DNA of 64,000 nt from positions 620,001 to 684,000 of the forward strand of contig NZ_JAYDZX010000001.1 of assembly GCF_035607535.1 (NCBI RefSeq), read 5' to 3'. The notes under the pieces were generated by a model. It was not told the origin of the DNA, did not search any database, and saw only the letters and a list, made by a program, of their open reading frames with translations. The DNA comes from Salinimicrobium sp035607535 (GTDB lineage Bacteria > Bacteroidota > Bacteroidia > Flavobacteriales > Flavobacteriaceae). The position numbers and the translations under genes are program-made. Shown one piece after another: positions 35,105 to 45,029 of this stretch (position 1 is the stretch's first letter; each line of letters begins with the position of its first letter).

Positions 35105-36478
35105 TTGTACGCGATTTTAGACATAGAGACTACCGGCGGGAAGTACAATGAAGAGGGGATTACAGAAATTGCTGTCTATAAATTTGATGGTCATAAAGTC
35201 GTAGATCAATTCATTAGCCTTATAAATCCCGAAATTCCGATTCAGCCTTTTGTTGTTGGCCTTACCGGTATCAATAACGAAATGCTTCGGCATGCTCCAA
35301 AATTTTATGAGGTAGCAAAACGGATCGTGGAGATCACCGAAGGAGCTATTCTGGTTGCTCACAATGCAAAATTCGACTATCGTATCCTTAGAACAGAGTT
35401 CCGCAGATTGGGTTTTGAATATGAGAGGCAAAGCCTTTGTACGGTAGAGTTGTCAAAAAAGCTAATTCCCGGTCTGCCTTCCTATAGCCTTGGAAAACTT
35501 GTAAGATCCCTTGGAATTCCTCTTAGCGACAGGCATAGAGCGAGCGGGGATGCCCAGGCTACAGTAAAGCTCTTCAAAATGCTCCTCGCGAAGGATTCTG
35601 AAAAAGAGATCCTCAAAAGTTCAGTGAGGAACACTCCGAAACTGCAGATGGATGACAAGCTTCTAAGGTTGCTTGAAGATCTGCCTTCCATCACTGGGGT
35701 TTATTACCTGCACAATTCAGAAGGAGATATCATCTATATTGGGAAAAGCAAGAATATAAAGAAGCGTGTAAATCAACATTTCACCAGCGAGAACCGCAAA
35801 TCTTTAGAGATTCAAAAGGAAGTTGTGTCTGTTAGCTACGAAGCTACAGGAAATGAACTCAATGCGCTGCTCAAAGAAAATGAGGAGATCAAACGGAATA
35901 AACCGAAATTCAATAAATCCCTTTCCCGAACTATCTTTTCCTACGCTCTTTATCAATCTAAGGACGAGAATGGCTTTATTCATCTTAGAATTGGCAAAGC
36001 CGACCGCCGTAAGAAAGCGGTGACTACTTTTACAAACCAGCAACAGGCCAGACAAATGCTGTCGAATCTGGTGGAAGAGTACAACCTGTGCCAGAGATAT
36101 ACCGGCACCCATGATGGCAATGGAAGTTGCTTTCATTACAGCATTAAAAAATGCAATGGGGCCTGCCTTGGAGAAGAATCTACCCTGGAATACAATAAGA
36201 GAGTGCAGGAAATACTCGACAAATACAGCTATGAAAAGCAAAATATGCTGGTCATTGACCGTGGTCGGGATCTTGATGAAAAGAGTGCCTTACTAGTTGA
36301 GGAAGGACAATTCAAGGGAATTGGATATTTCAATCTCAACTACCAGCTTAACAACATGGACATCATCAAGTCGATCATTACTCCCATGAAAAATGACCGC
36401 GATGCCCAACATATTATTCAGAATTACCTTCGAAAAAATAATCGGCTTAAGGTAATCATGCTCGATCCTGCAGAATAG
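35105..36478 (+). CDS. DEDDh exonuclease fused to a UvrC-like GIY-YIG nuclease
   Basis: 457 residues from a TTG, where similarity begins (MYAILDIETTGGKYNEEGIT). Domain 1 (1-165) is a DnaQ-like 3'-5' exonuclease: DIETTG, LVAHNAKFDYRIL and the HRASGDAQAT block with the catalytic His-Asp pair. Domain 2 (about 195-280) is GIY-YIG: ITGVYYLHNSEGDIIYIGKS, KKRVNQHF, a Glu in NALLKENEEIKRNKPKFN. Beyond it comes C-x12-C-x7-C-x3-C (starting LCQRYTG, ending KKCNGAC), very close to the UvrC cysteine set C-x11-C-x7-C-x3-C that binds a [4Fe-4S] cluster. A role in DNA repair by single-strand incision and trimming is inferred. Confidence 0.9.
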   Translation: MYAILDIETTGGKYNEEGITEIAVYKFDGHKVVDQFISLINPEIPIQPFVVGLTGINNEMLRHAPKFYEVAKRIVEITEGAILVAHNAKFDYRILRTEFRRLGFEYERQSLCTVELSKKLIPGLPSYSLGKLVRSLGIPLSDRHRASGDAQATVKLFKMLLAKDSEKEILKSSVRNTPKLQMDDKLLRLLEDLPSITGVYYLHNSEGDIIYIGKSKNIKKRVNQHFTSENRKSLEIQKEVVSVSYEATGNELNALLKENEEIKRNKPKFNKSLSRTIFSYALYQSKDENGFIHLRIGKADRRKKAVTTFTNQQQARQMLSNLVEEYNLCQRYTGTHDGNGSCFHYSIKKCNGACLGEESTLEYNKRVQEILDKYSYEKQNMLVIDRGRDLDEKSALLVEEGQFKGIGYFNLNYQLNNMDIIKSIITPMKNDRDAQHIIQNYLRKNNRLKVIMLDPAE

Positions 36479-36543
36479 AATTATCTTCTGAAGAGTTTAC
36501 ATTCCCCCGAAAAATCCTATTTTTAGGCAGTAATTCTACATTT

Positions 36544-37368
36544 GTGGCCAAATCAAATACTTCAGAATGGAAAAAAAGACTTCATGAAATCATTTATGAA
36601 GCCGATACTCCTATTGGAAAGACCTTTGACATTGGGCTGCTCTTTGTAATTGTCTTGAGTATTGTCCTCGTAATGCTGGAGAGTATTCCCGGATTAAGCG
36701 AAAGATATTACTGGGAATTTTACACAGCAGAGTGGATCATTACTGCCATTTTCACCATTGAATACATACTAAGGATCGTTGTGATCAACAGACCTGCCAA
36801 ATATATTTTCAGCTTTTATGGTATAGTCGATCTGCTCTCTACGCTTCCTACTTACCTTGCCATTTTAGGTGGGGGTCATAACCTGCTGTTCGCAGTCCGT
36901 GCACTAAGGCTTTTAAGGATCTTCAGGATTTTAAAGATCACCCGGTACATTGGAGAATCCAACAGGTTACTCCTCGCCCTGCGGAACAGTCGGGCGAAAA
37001 TTCTGGTATTTCTTTATGCAGTTGTCATTCTCTGTGTGATCATGGGAACCATAATGTACCTGGTAGAAGGGCCCGAAAATGGCTACACCAGCATTCCCAC
37101 AGGGATCTATTGGTGCATAGTGACGCTAACCACCGTAGGTTTTGGTGACATTCACCCTATTACCCCTTTGGGCCAGTTCATAGCTTCCATAATTATGATC
37201 ACGGGTTACGGTATTATTGCCGTACCAACCGGAATTGTTACTTCGGAATTTTCAAGGGCATCAAACCGGGTTCAGGTGAACACACAGGTATGCCCTCATT
37301 GCAATGAATCACAACACCTGGATAAGGCCGAATACTGTCATAACTGCGGAAAACTTCTGAATGAATAA
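36544..37368 (+). CDS. Voltage-gated-type K+ channel with a C-terminal zinc ribbon
   Basis: 274 residues starting at a GTG. Six membrane segments: S1 about 26-48, S2 about 58-82, a positively charged S4 with RALRLLRIFRILKITRY (about 118-134), S5 and S6 around the pore. The selectivity filter is TLTTVGFGD (about 195-203), which is K+-selective. The cytosolic tail ends in a zinc-ribbon-like CPHC-x13-CHNCG, uncommon for such channels. The GTG is nested in a TACATTTG sequence that looks like a -7 box. The last eight bases overlap miaA. Confidence 0.88.
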   Translation: MAKSNTSEWKKRLHEIIYEADTPIGKTFDIGLLFVIVLSIVLVMLESIPGLSERYYWEFYTAEWIITAIFTIEYILRIVVINRPAKYIFSFYGIVDLLSTLPTYLAILGGGHNLLFAVRALRLLRIFRILKITRYIGESNRLLLALRNSRAKILVFLYAVVILCVIMGTIMYLVEGPENGYTSIPTGIYWCIVTLTTVGFGDIHPITPLGQFIASIIMITGYGIIAVPTGIVTSEFSRASNRVQVNTQVCPHCNESQHLDKAEYCHNCGKLLNE

Positions 37369-38269
37369 AAAATACCTGATCGTAGTAGTTGGCCCTACAG
37401 CTATTGGGAAGACTTCTTTGGGCATTGAACTCGCCCGAAGCCTTAACACAGAGATCATTTCGGCCGATTCGCGGCAATTCTTCAAAGAAATGAAGATTGG
37501 CACTGCAGTTCCTTCTAAAGAAGAATTAGAGGCTGCAAATCATCACTTTATACAGCATATTTCTGTGGAGGAGGAATATTCTGTAGGAGACTTTGAACGG
37601 GACGCCCTGCAAAAGCTCCAGGAGTTGTATACAGAAAAAGATGTGGTGGTAATGGTTGGCGGCAGTGGACTTTATGTCAACGCCGTTACAAAAGGTTTAG
37701 ATGATTTTCCGGAAGTGGATCCGCAAATCAGGATAAATTTAAAGACCGAACTGGAAAAATCTGGATTGGAAAAGCTTCAGGAGGAATTAAAGAACAAAGA
37801 TCCTGATTATTATTCCGAAGTTGATCTCCAAAATCCGCACCGCGTCATCAGAGCACTGGAAATTTGCAGAGGCACAGGAAAGTCTTATTCTTCCTTCAGG
37901 AAAAGTGGCTCCAAAAACCGCTTTTTTGAGACCATATATCTTGGCCTCACTGCCGAAAGAGAGATTGTATATGATCGAATAAACAGGCGCGTGGATATCA
38001 TGATGGAGGAAGGTTTGTTGCAGGAAGCCGAAGACCTTTTTTCAAAGAGAGAACTCAATTCCCTCAACACCGTAGGATATAAGGAACTGTTTAAATACCT
38101 GCAGGGAGAATGGGATCTCGGAACCGCAGTAGCTGAAATAAAGAAGAACACCAGAAGGTTCGCCAAGCGCCAGTTCACGTGGTTCAGGAAAAACGAGGAA
38201 ATCAAATGGTTTGAAGTAGGCACTCCTACTAAAGAAGTTGTTTCTTACGTCCAAAAAAGACTTACTTGA
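37361..38269 (+). CDS. miaA: tRNA dimethylallyltransferase
   Basis: 302 residues. It isopentenylates A37 of tRNAs reading UNN codons. Seen: the P-loop VGPTAIGKTSLG near the start, ISADSRQFFKEM, GGSGLYVNAVTKGL, the DPDY and NPHRVIRALE helix and the late TRRFAKRQFTWFR motif. All the conserved blocks are present. It starts inside the end of the channel gene (8 bp overlap), and its 3' end overlaps the end of the giant convergent gene by 8 bp. Confidence 0.96.
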   Translation: MNKKYLIVVVGPTAIGKTSLGIELARSLNTEIISADSRQFFKEMKIGTAVPSKEELEAANHHFIQHISVEEEYSVGDFERDALQKLQELYTEKDVVVMVGGSGLYVNAVTKGLDDFPEVDPQIRINLKTELEKSGLEKLQEELKNKDPDYYSEVDLQNPHRVIRALEICRGTGKSYSSFRKSGSKNRFFETIYLGLTAEREIVYDRINRRVDIMMEEGLLQEAEDLFSKRELNSLNTVGYKELFKYLQGEWDLGTAVAEIKKNTRRFAKRQFTWFRKNEEIKWFEVGTPTKEVVSYVQKRLT

Positions 38270-41200
38270 TAATTGCCCTTTTTAGATACTCTCTCCCATT
38301 GGTGTAGATCATCATAGGATATACCCCTGCCTGGTACGCCCGCAGATCCAAGGTGTATTCCACTGGTGGTACAGTGTTGTCGTATTGATGCTCCAAAATA
38401 AACCTACCTCTCACATCAAAGACTTCGATCCTGTCGATTTGCAGCCCGGGAGAAAGTTCAAACCTAATAAATCCATCTCCGGGATTGGGATAAAGGATCA
38501 AAGTATCGCCCTCAATCGGCCCCGCATTCTCACATAATCCAAAAGGATCATCTATCCCCACTCTCACCTGACATGAACCCTCTTCAAATTCTGTTGAATA
38601 GTTGAGAGTGACCACCTTCTCTCCCAGGTCTTCACAAGTAAATAGTGACTGACTAACTGTGTAGGTACCGGTACTCGTGCCTCCTGAAAAAAGATCTTCC
38701 GGCTCTATTTCTGCCCTTCCGGTTGCGTCAAGGCTAAGGGTAACAAGATCTGCACATTGAACCCGGGATGGATTTTCTTCATTTGCCACTATAGTTACAG
38801 TACCCTCGCAAGTACTGAAATTGCCTGATGTATCTTTAACTGTCAAAAGCACCTGTTGTTGACCTATATCAGCCGTTGTAAAAGTAGTTCTGTCCAGACT
38901 CATAGAAGCAATTTCACAATTATCTGTAGATCCATTTCCAAATTCTTCTGCAGATAAGGCTGCAGTACCATTAGCATTTAGGTTAATTGTAAGATCTGGC
39001 AGACAAACCGTAACAGGAGCTGTTTTGTCCATTACCTCAACCTCTACTTCACAACTTTGTGAAGGATCATCTTTTTTGGAAAGGATGACCGTATGTATTC
39101 CCAAATCTTCGCAGGTATAAGAGATCTCTCCAAAGAACTCAAGTCCGGTGGGATCACCTGCATATAGGTCCTGCGCGGTTAAGGTTACTTCTCCATTATA
39201 ATTGAGCTCCAGTACTACCTTTTCTTTGCAGTTCAATTCTCCCGTAGTAGCCATGTAAGGATTGACATTCACGGTTACCTCGCAAAAATTGGAATTACCC
39301 GATGAATCTGTGACAATTAGCCTTACTTGTTGAGTTCCCAGGTCTTCTGTGGTAAATCTACTTTTACTCAATCGTACATTCTCAATTCCGCAGTTGTCAG
39401 AGGAGCCAAGATCAACATCACTAGATGAAAGCTCAGCTTCGCCGTTTTGGTCCAGGATGAGGTTAACTTCAGAAACACAATTTACAACGGGAGGTAAGTC
39501 ATCCACCACGACGATCTCTATCTCACAACTTCCGGTATGCTCCCCGTAGTAGGTCGCAGTGATCATTTGAGAACCTATATCATCACAGGTAAAATCTTTT
39601 TTACTAAGTTCAAGTGCGATATTCTCTTTGTTTCCGGTATAGTTAAGAATAAGTTCTCTTTTACCTTCTTCGTCTAGAGACAGGGTAATGGATTCTGTAC
39701 AGGAGACGCCCCCGCTTTGTTCAAAAGGGATTACAATTACTGTGGTGATACAACTTGAAACCAATCCATTGACATCGGTTACGGTGACCACCACCTCATT
39801 TTCCCCAATATCGGTGGTTTCAAACCTGGTTTTACTTAGGACGGTACTTTGTATTCCGCAGTTATCTTGTGCACTTTCCAAAAGAATATCTGCAGACAAA
39901 ATCCCATATCCCTCTTCATTTAAATACAGCGTAAAGGTCTCCCGGCAGGTAATGCTGGGTGGAGTTTCCTCCACTACTTCCAGGTTAAATGTACAAGAAG
40001 CAGTCTCACTACCATCTGCAGCAGTTAAAGTGATTTGGGTGGATCCGGAAACAGAAGTACCTGCGGGTGGATCCTGGGTGACTTGTGCAGTAGGCCAGGT
40101 AACACTTGCCATTTCTGTATAATCGGGTAGTACAAAAGCACAATTATCTTCAAACGACTCCTCTTGATCCCCCGGGCAGGTGATCTCCAGGGGAGCATTA
40201 TCGGCAAGAAAAAGGGTGAAACTGCAGCTTACCGTTAATCCGGCTTCATTGGTTACAGAAAATAAAATCTCGGTCTCATTTCCGGAGATCTCCACTCCGG
40301 GAGCAGGACTTTGCTCTATACTATAAGAACAATTTTCTGTAATTTCTAAAAGTTCTTTGTAGTCAGGAAGCACAAAGTTTTCACCTGCCGGAGCCTGTAC
40401 CGTAATATTATTGGGACATTGCACTACAGGAGGAGTAGTGTCCTCTCCATCAATTATAAAAGAACAGGTATCATTCACACCATTTGGTCCCGTCACTGTA
40501 ATGCTTACCTCTGTTGGTTCAGAAATCCGAGTACCGGGAGATGGAAGCTGAATGATATTGACATAGGGTTCAGATGTTTCAACCTGCAAGGTAAAATCTG
40601 GAAGTACCACACTGCAATTTTCGGAAGCTTCTAATGTTTGAGAAGCAGGACAGGAAGTAATTCTAAAATCTTCAGTGGAGTTAAGCCTTAGAGTAAAGTT
40701 ACAGGTAGTTATATTTCCGCCGGAATCTTCTACTATCAATTCTATCTGCCGGCTCTCAAAAATGACCGTGCCTGGTTCCGGAACTTGAGTAACAGAAAAA
40801 CCACAGTTATCTTCAACACTAAACTCGGCGCTATAATCTGGAAGAATATAACCTTCCCGGGGATCAAATACCTGATTAACCTCCTGATTGGGGCAATTCA
40901 TTTCAGGATTGATCTCGTCCACCACCTCAACCTGAGCATTACACTGTGCAGTTGAACCATCTGTGTAGGTTACCGTTAACTCCACCGGCTGAAGTCCCAG
41001 GTCTTCACAGTCAAAAACGTTTGGTGAAACCTCCAAATTTTGGATCTGCGGGTCACTTGGATCTCCATCAAAAACGGATTCGGGATCAAGAGTTGCCGTA
41101 CCTAGATTTCCCAGGGAAATAGTAGCAGTTCGACAACTTATAGAAGTTTGAATTTGATCAAAGTTAATCGAAAATGAACATTCCTCAGAGGAATTGCCAG

Positions 41201-44168
41201 CCTCGTCCACCACTCTTAAGGTCACAGTTGTGTTTTGGGTAATAGTACTTCCTATTTCGGGAAGCTGAACAACCTGAAGGGGCCCGCAATTATCTGTGTA
41301 GCTAATCTTGCCGGAATAATCTGGTACAATAAAACTCTCTCCCGGCGAAAGATTCAGGCTAACAGTTGATTGATCGCACGCCTGAAGAACAGGATCTAAA
41401 TTGTCTACAAGAGAGAACTGGAAATCGCATTGGCCGATGAAATCACCGGTACTATCGATCCCATCATAGACCTTTAATTTAACATTTAAAACATCCCCTT
41501 CTCTTTGCTCTAATTGTTCAATAAAGGGTTCATCGGAAAAGTTCTCCCTGTTTGTGATGAGGTAACTGAAATCGCGTTCAGGGTAATTACAATTTTCATC
41601 AAGATCCAGGGTGGCAGGTGGAATTCCACATTCGAAACCGGGCTGTTCCTCTTCAACCAAAACCAGTTCTATGGAACAGGCTTCTGATTCATTTCCGTAT
41701 TCATCAGATGCGGTAATTGACACAGAAGTATCCGAAGTTAATTCTGTACCTACAGGCAAAGACTGTGAATAATTCAGAATAGAACTACAATTATCTGTAG
41801 CGGTCACGAGCTCCAGTAGATCAGGAACAAGATAAACACCATTTTCAGCTGAAATGTATTGGGTTAAATTAGAAGGGCAGGTTGTGAAAACGGGGATCTC
41901 CTCGTCTTTGACCGTAATAACGAAAGTACATGTGGCCGTATTATCGGCTGCATCTCGGGCCTCGAAAACTACTTCATGTTCGCCCACGGCTAAGAATTCC
42001 CCTGAATCAGGTCCACTTAGCTTTGTTATTTGGGGTGAACCTCCATTGTCACTGGCCTGAGGTTGCGGGTAGGTCACTACCGCACCACATTGTCCGGGAT
42101 CATTTAAAATTTCAATATCCCCAGGACAGGATATCACGGGATTCTCCTCATCATCACTCTGGTTGATTGTGACGGTAAAGCTGCAAGAAAAAGTGTTTTC
42201 GGCAACATCTGTAACTACATATGTGTTGGTAGTTACCCCAACGGGAAATTCGCTACCAGATGGAAGGCCTCCTGTCTGTTCAAAATTCGCAACAGAACAA
42301 TTATCACCAGGAACAGGTTCAGTAAAGTTTACCACTACACCTGTTTCTCCAAAATCTGCAGTTTCCACAACATTTGGAGGACAAGTAATTTTCGGGGCTT
42401 CATCATCGGTCACTGTAATTGTAAAGCTGCAACTCGCAGAGTTTCCTGCATCATCTGTCGCTGTGTAAGTAACAGTTGTAGTTCCAACGGCAAAGAATTC
42501 TCCGGGTGCGGGACCGTCAGTTCTCACAATATCGACAGCTCCGGAATCATCTGTTGCAGTAGGTTCGGAATAATTGACAATAGCACCGCATTGGCCAACA
42601 TCATTTACTACTATTATTTCTTCAGAAGGACAATTTGTAAAAACAGGATCTGTGGTATCTGTAGGATCATTAATTATTATTTGAAAAGAACAACTTCCCG
42701 ATTCATTTCCGGAGTCATCTTTTGCAGTTAATGTAATGGTCGTGGTTTCTGTTATATATGTATTTACTGGCGGAGTTTGAATAATGTCGAGATCATCATC
42801 ACAGTCATCTGTGAATTGTGCAAGGTTAGAATAATCTCCTATTGCAAAGCTCCCATTGACGAGCTCTTCCTCCAGGTCATTGGAACAGGAAACCAGGCTT
42901 GGAGCGTCAGTATCATAACCGGAAGATCTATTATATACCTCAAGATCAAAATCCAGGTCGAAATCTGGAACATCAGTACAACCGAAGAATGGAATGCAAT
43001 AGGAATCCAGTTCTCCGTCAAAGACAGCATTATTTGCATATAGGGTGCCACAAGGTGAAATGGCGAAGTCTATGGGAAAATCTATTTGGGAAGATATTGT
43101 AGATCTAAAGGAATCATTGGGATTGTAGATATTGATCTTAAAAATATTATTTTTTATCCCGTTTTTAATTATCTCAAAAACGGCATAAAATTCATCTATG
43201 TCATCGGTGGCTGCCAATAATCTTGGCAAGTCAATTTCATTCCCGAAGTCAGCTACAAAAACGTAATCAAATTTGTCAATAATTATACTTCCGGGAGCAC
43301 CAAGATTTGCAGATGGTCCGTTTGAAAGACTTATGGGATTAAAGTTGTCATCAAAGTCAATTATCTTAACTTCTGCTTCATTATTCTGCCCAAGTTCAGA
43401 CATATAAAGTTGGCCTGAACTATTCACAGCTATTCTATAAGGGAAGTTCAGGAGGGTTCCATTAACATTGTCGAATTCTCTAATTAAATTATTTTTATAG
43501 TTCCCGGCAGCATCCTTACGATAAATTTTTATTGCACTGGGACTAGGAGGATCTGCATCTCCCAGATAATGATCGGCAACATAAAGGTTATCATTACTAT
43601 CAAAGGTAAGGCCAGAGGGACCCTTAAACTTATCTGCTCCGGTACCATAGTCACCATTCCCCAAGGTTTCCCCGGGTAGATAAACACCTTTAGGGGAATA
43701 TACCCGAATAAATCTTCGGTTGCTTTCATTAGTTGCAACGAAGAATTTCCCATCACTATTGATAGCAAAATCGAGGGAGTTACTCAACCTGTTACTGGTG
43801 TTTGGAATAAAATCAATAAGTCCGCCATTGGCTCCTATTCGTTTTATTCCATTACCAAATGTTAGCACGTAGACTTCACCATCGGGACCTACATCTACAG
43901 CAATGATGAGCCTGTTTATTTTGGCCTGGGGATTTATTGCGTCTGTAAGGGTAATACTGAAAGCATCGAGATTCTTTGACTCCAGAGGACTGTGTACATA
44001 CGTGGGTTCCTGTGCCAGGAGAGCTCCACCTGTGGAATAGAACAGAACAAGGAAAAATATCAGTGTAAGAGTTTTTTTCCTTCTAAGACCAGTACCATGC
44101 GCACCAAAAAAATGCCGCAGGAATACGGCAGTAGAATCACTTTTTTGGATGGCGCGGAGTCTCCTCAT
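38262..44168 (-). CDS. Giant secreted HYR/Ig-like repeat protein with T9SS sorting domain
   Basis: 1968 residues, the largest gene in the window. A long basic lead and hydrophobic signal (LIFFLVLFYSTGGALLAQ, ending near residue 52) start it. Residues about 58-420 are an NHL-like propeller (VGPDGEVYVLTFGNGIKRIG, LTFDSNDNLYVADH). Residues about 440-870 hold HYR domains (CPSEEIIVVNDVGQCGA, FFAVGTTTVTYTATDDAGN). Then come many cysteine-paired Ig-like repeats ending in patterns such as SSGNSNFCEVTV. The last 80 residues are a type A T9SS domain (LILYPNPGDGFIRFEL, FDVRGRF, LDLRAYQAGVYPM). It should be exported by the type IX system and attached to or released from the surface; adhesion is an inference. 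Confidence 0.93.
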   Translation of the reverse strand: MRRLRAIQKSDSTAVFLRHFFGAHGTGLRRKKTLTLIFFLVLFYSTGGALLAQEPTYVHSPLESKNLDAFSITLTDAINPQAKINRLIIAVDVGPDGEVYVLTFGNGIKRIGANGGLIDFIPNTSNRLSNSLDFAINSDGKFFVATNESNRRFIRVYSPKGVYLPGETLGNGDYGTGADKFKGPSGLTFDSNDNLYVADHYLGDADPPSPSAIKIYRKDAAGNYKNNLIREFDNVNGTLLNFPYRIAVNSSGQLYMSELGQNNEAEVKIIDFDDNFNPISLSNGPSANLGAPGSIIIDKFDYVFVADFGNEIDLPRLLAATDDIDEFYAVFEIIKNGIKNNIFKINIYNPNDSFRSTISSQIDFPIDFAISPCGTLYANNAVFDGELDSYCIPFFGCTDVPDFDLDFDLEVYNRSSGYDTDAPSLVSCSNDLEEELVNGSFAIGDYSNLAQFTDDCDDDLDIIQTPPVNTYITETTTITLTAKDDSGNESGSCSFQIIINDPTDTTDPVFTNCPSEEIIVVNDVGQCGAIVNYSEPTATDDSGAVDIVRTDGPAPGEFFAVGTTTVTYTATDDAGNSASCSFTITVTDDEAPKITCPPNVVETADFGETGVVVNFTEPVPGDNCSVANFEQTGGLPSGSEFPVGVTTNTYVVTDVAENTFSCSFTVTINQSDDEENPVISCPGDIEILNDPGQCGAVVTYPQPQASDNGGSPQITKLSGPDSGEFLAVGEHEVVFEARDAADNTATCTFVITVKDEEIPVFTTCPSNLTQYISAENGVYLVPDLLELVTATDNCSSILNYSQSLPVGTELTSDTSVSITASDEYGNESEACSIELVLVEEEQPGFECGIPPATLDLDENCNYPERDFSYLITNRENFSDEPFIEQLEQREGDVLNVKLKVYDGIDSTGDFIGQCDFQFSLVDNLDPVLQACDQSTVSLNLSPGESFIVPDYSGKISYTDNCGPLQVVQLPEIGSTITQNTTVTLRVVDEAGNSSEECSFSINFDQIQTSISCRTATISLGNLGTATLDPESVFDGDPSDPQIQNLEVSPNVFDCEDLGLQPVELTVTYTDGSTAQCNAQVEVVDEINPEMNCPNQEVNQVFDPREGYILPDYSAEFSVEDNCGFSVTQVPEPGTVIFESRQIELIVEDSGGNITTCNFTLRLNSTEDFRITSCPASQTLEASENCSVVLPDFTLQVETSEPYVNIIQLPSPGTRISEPTEVSITVTGPNGVNDTCSFIIDGEDTTPPVVQCPNNITVQAPAGENFVLPDYKELLEITENCSYSIEQSPAPGVEISGNETEILFSVTNEAGLTVSCSFTLFLADNAPLEITCPGDQEESFEDNCAFVLPDYTEMASVTWPTAQVTQDPPAGTSVSGSTQITLTAADGSETASCTFNLEVVEETPPSITCRETFTLYLNEEGYGILSADILLESAQDNCGIQSTVLSKTRFETTDIGENEVVVTVTDVNGLVSSCITTVIVIPFEQSGGVSCTESITLSLDEEGKRELILNYTGNKENIALELSKKDFTCDDIGSQMITATYYGEHTGSCEIEIVVVDDLPPVVNCVSEVNLILDQNGEAELSSSDVDLGSSDNCGIENVRLSKSRFTTEDLGTQQVRLIVTDSSGNSNFCEVTVNVNPYMATTGELNCKEKVVLELNYNGEVTLTAQDLYAGDPTGLEFFGEISYTCEDLGIHTVILSKKDDPSQSCEVEVEVMDKTAPVTVCLPDLTINLNANGTAALSAEEFGNGSTDNCEIASMSLDRTTFTTADIGQQQVLLTVKDTSGNFSTCEGTVTIVANEENPSRVQCADLVTLSLDATGRAEIEPEDLFSGGTSTGTYTVSQSLFTCEDLGEKVVTLNYSTEFEEGSCQVRVGIDDPFGLCENAGPIEGDTLILYPNPGDGFIRFELSPGLQIDRIEVFDVRGRFILEHQYDNTVPPVEYTLDLRAYQAGVYPMMIYTNGREYLKRAIIK

Positions 44169-44186
44169 TTAGTGCAGGTTACACGG

Positions 44187-44194
44187 CAAATATA
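44187..44194 (-). promoter_or_regulatory. -7 promoter box of the giant T9SS cargo gene
   Basis: The minus strand reads TATATTTG, a perfect TAnnTTTG, 18 bases before the ATG at 44168. It confirms the distant start codon of the long lead sequence. Confidence 0.6.
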
Positions 44195-44303
44195 AGTAAG
44201 TAAAACGAAGACCCCGAAAAAGTTATTGTTAACATACAAATATCCAGCACTGCTGCAGGTACTCTGCAGCAATGCCCGATATTAGAAACTGAAAATTGTA
44301 TGT

Positions 44304-45026
44304 CTAACTCTGTGCCTCTTCTTTGTTCCTTATCACCAGCCTGAATCCTTCGCCGTGTATGTTCAGGATCTCTACGTTTTCATCCTTCTTAAGGTACTTA
44401 CGCAGCTTGGCAATGTAAACATCCATAGAGCGGGATGTAAAGTAATTATCGTCCCTCCAAATCTTTGTTAGCGCAAGCTCTCTTGGCATAAGGTCATTTT
44501 CGTGAAGCGCCAAAAGTCGCAACAATTCATTCTCTTTTGGAGAAAGTTTGGAAGGCTCCTCATCTCTAAAGGTAAGGAAGCGAAGTTTGGAATTGAGGTG
44601 GAAGTCCCCGATCTGGAATTCGAACTGCTTACTATCGGCCACACTGTCTGTAGCTTTACGCTGCATGATAGCTTTGATCTTCATAAGCAACACTTCGCTG
44701 TCAAAAGGCTTGTTAAGATAGTCATCTGCCCCAACTTTATAACCTTTAAGCACATCCTCCTTCATAGCCTTAGCCGTTAGGAAAATGATTGGAATTTCTT
44801 CATTCTTTTCCCTTATTTCTTTTGCCAGTGTAAAACCGTCCTTGTAAGGCATCATCACATCGAGAATACAAAGATCGAAATCATCTTTTTTGAATTTTTC
44901 AAATCCTTCCATTCCATTCTTGGCGTGAGTGACCTCATAATCGTTCATGGCCAGGTAATCTTTTAATACCGTTCCAAAGTTCGGGTCATCTTCAACTAGT
45001 AAAATCTTCTTATTTTCAGTTTCCAT
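44304..45026 (-). CDS. rprY: OmpR-family response regulator, RprY-like
   Basis: 240 residues. Receiver domain: acidic pocket LLVEDDPN, phospho-acceptor Asp 56 in LCILDVMMP, the FLTAKA and ADDYLNKPF motifs. The C-terminal winged helix carries SPKENELLRLLALHEND and SRSMDVYIAKLRKYLKK. It closely resembles RprY of Bacteroides and flavobacteria. The cognate kinase lies directly upstream with a 3-base gap. Confidence 0.93.
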   Translation of the reverse strand: METENKKILLVEDDPNFGTVLKDYLAMNDYEVTHAKNGMEGFEKFKKDDFDLCILDVMMPYKDGFTLAKEIREKNEEIPIIFLTAKAMKEDVLKGYKVGADDYLNKPFDSEVLLMKIKAIMQRKATDSVADSKQFEFQIGDFHLNSKLRFLTFRDEEPSKLSPKENELLRLLALHENDLMPRELALTKIWRDDNYFTSRSMDVYIAKLRKYLKKDENVEILNIHGEGFRLVIRNKEEAQS

Positions 45027-45029
45027 AAA

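Noticed and set aside
39349..42468. Several plus-strand frames inside the giant gene
   Set aside because: Threonine/serine-rich antisense shadows of the HYR/Ig repeats, with no signals of their own.
44251..44271. Inverted repeat TGCTGCAG/CTGCAGCA between the regulator and giant genes
   Set aside because: No T-run on either side and no matching known operator; may be chance.
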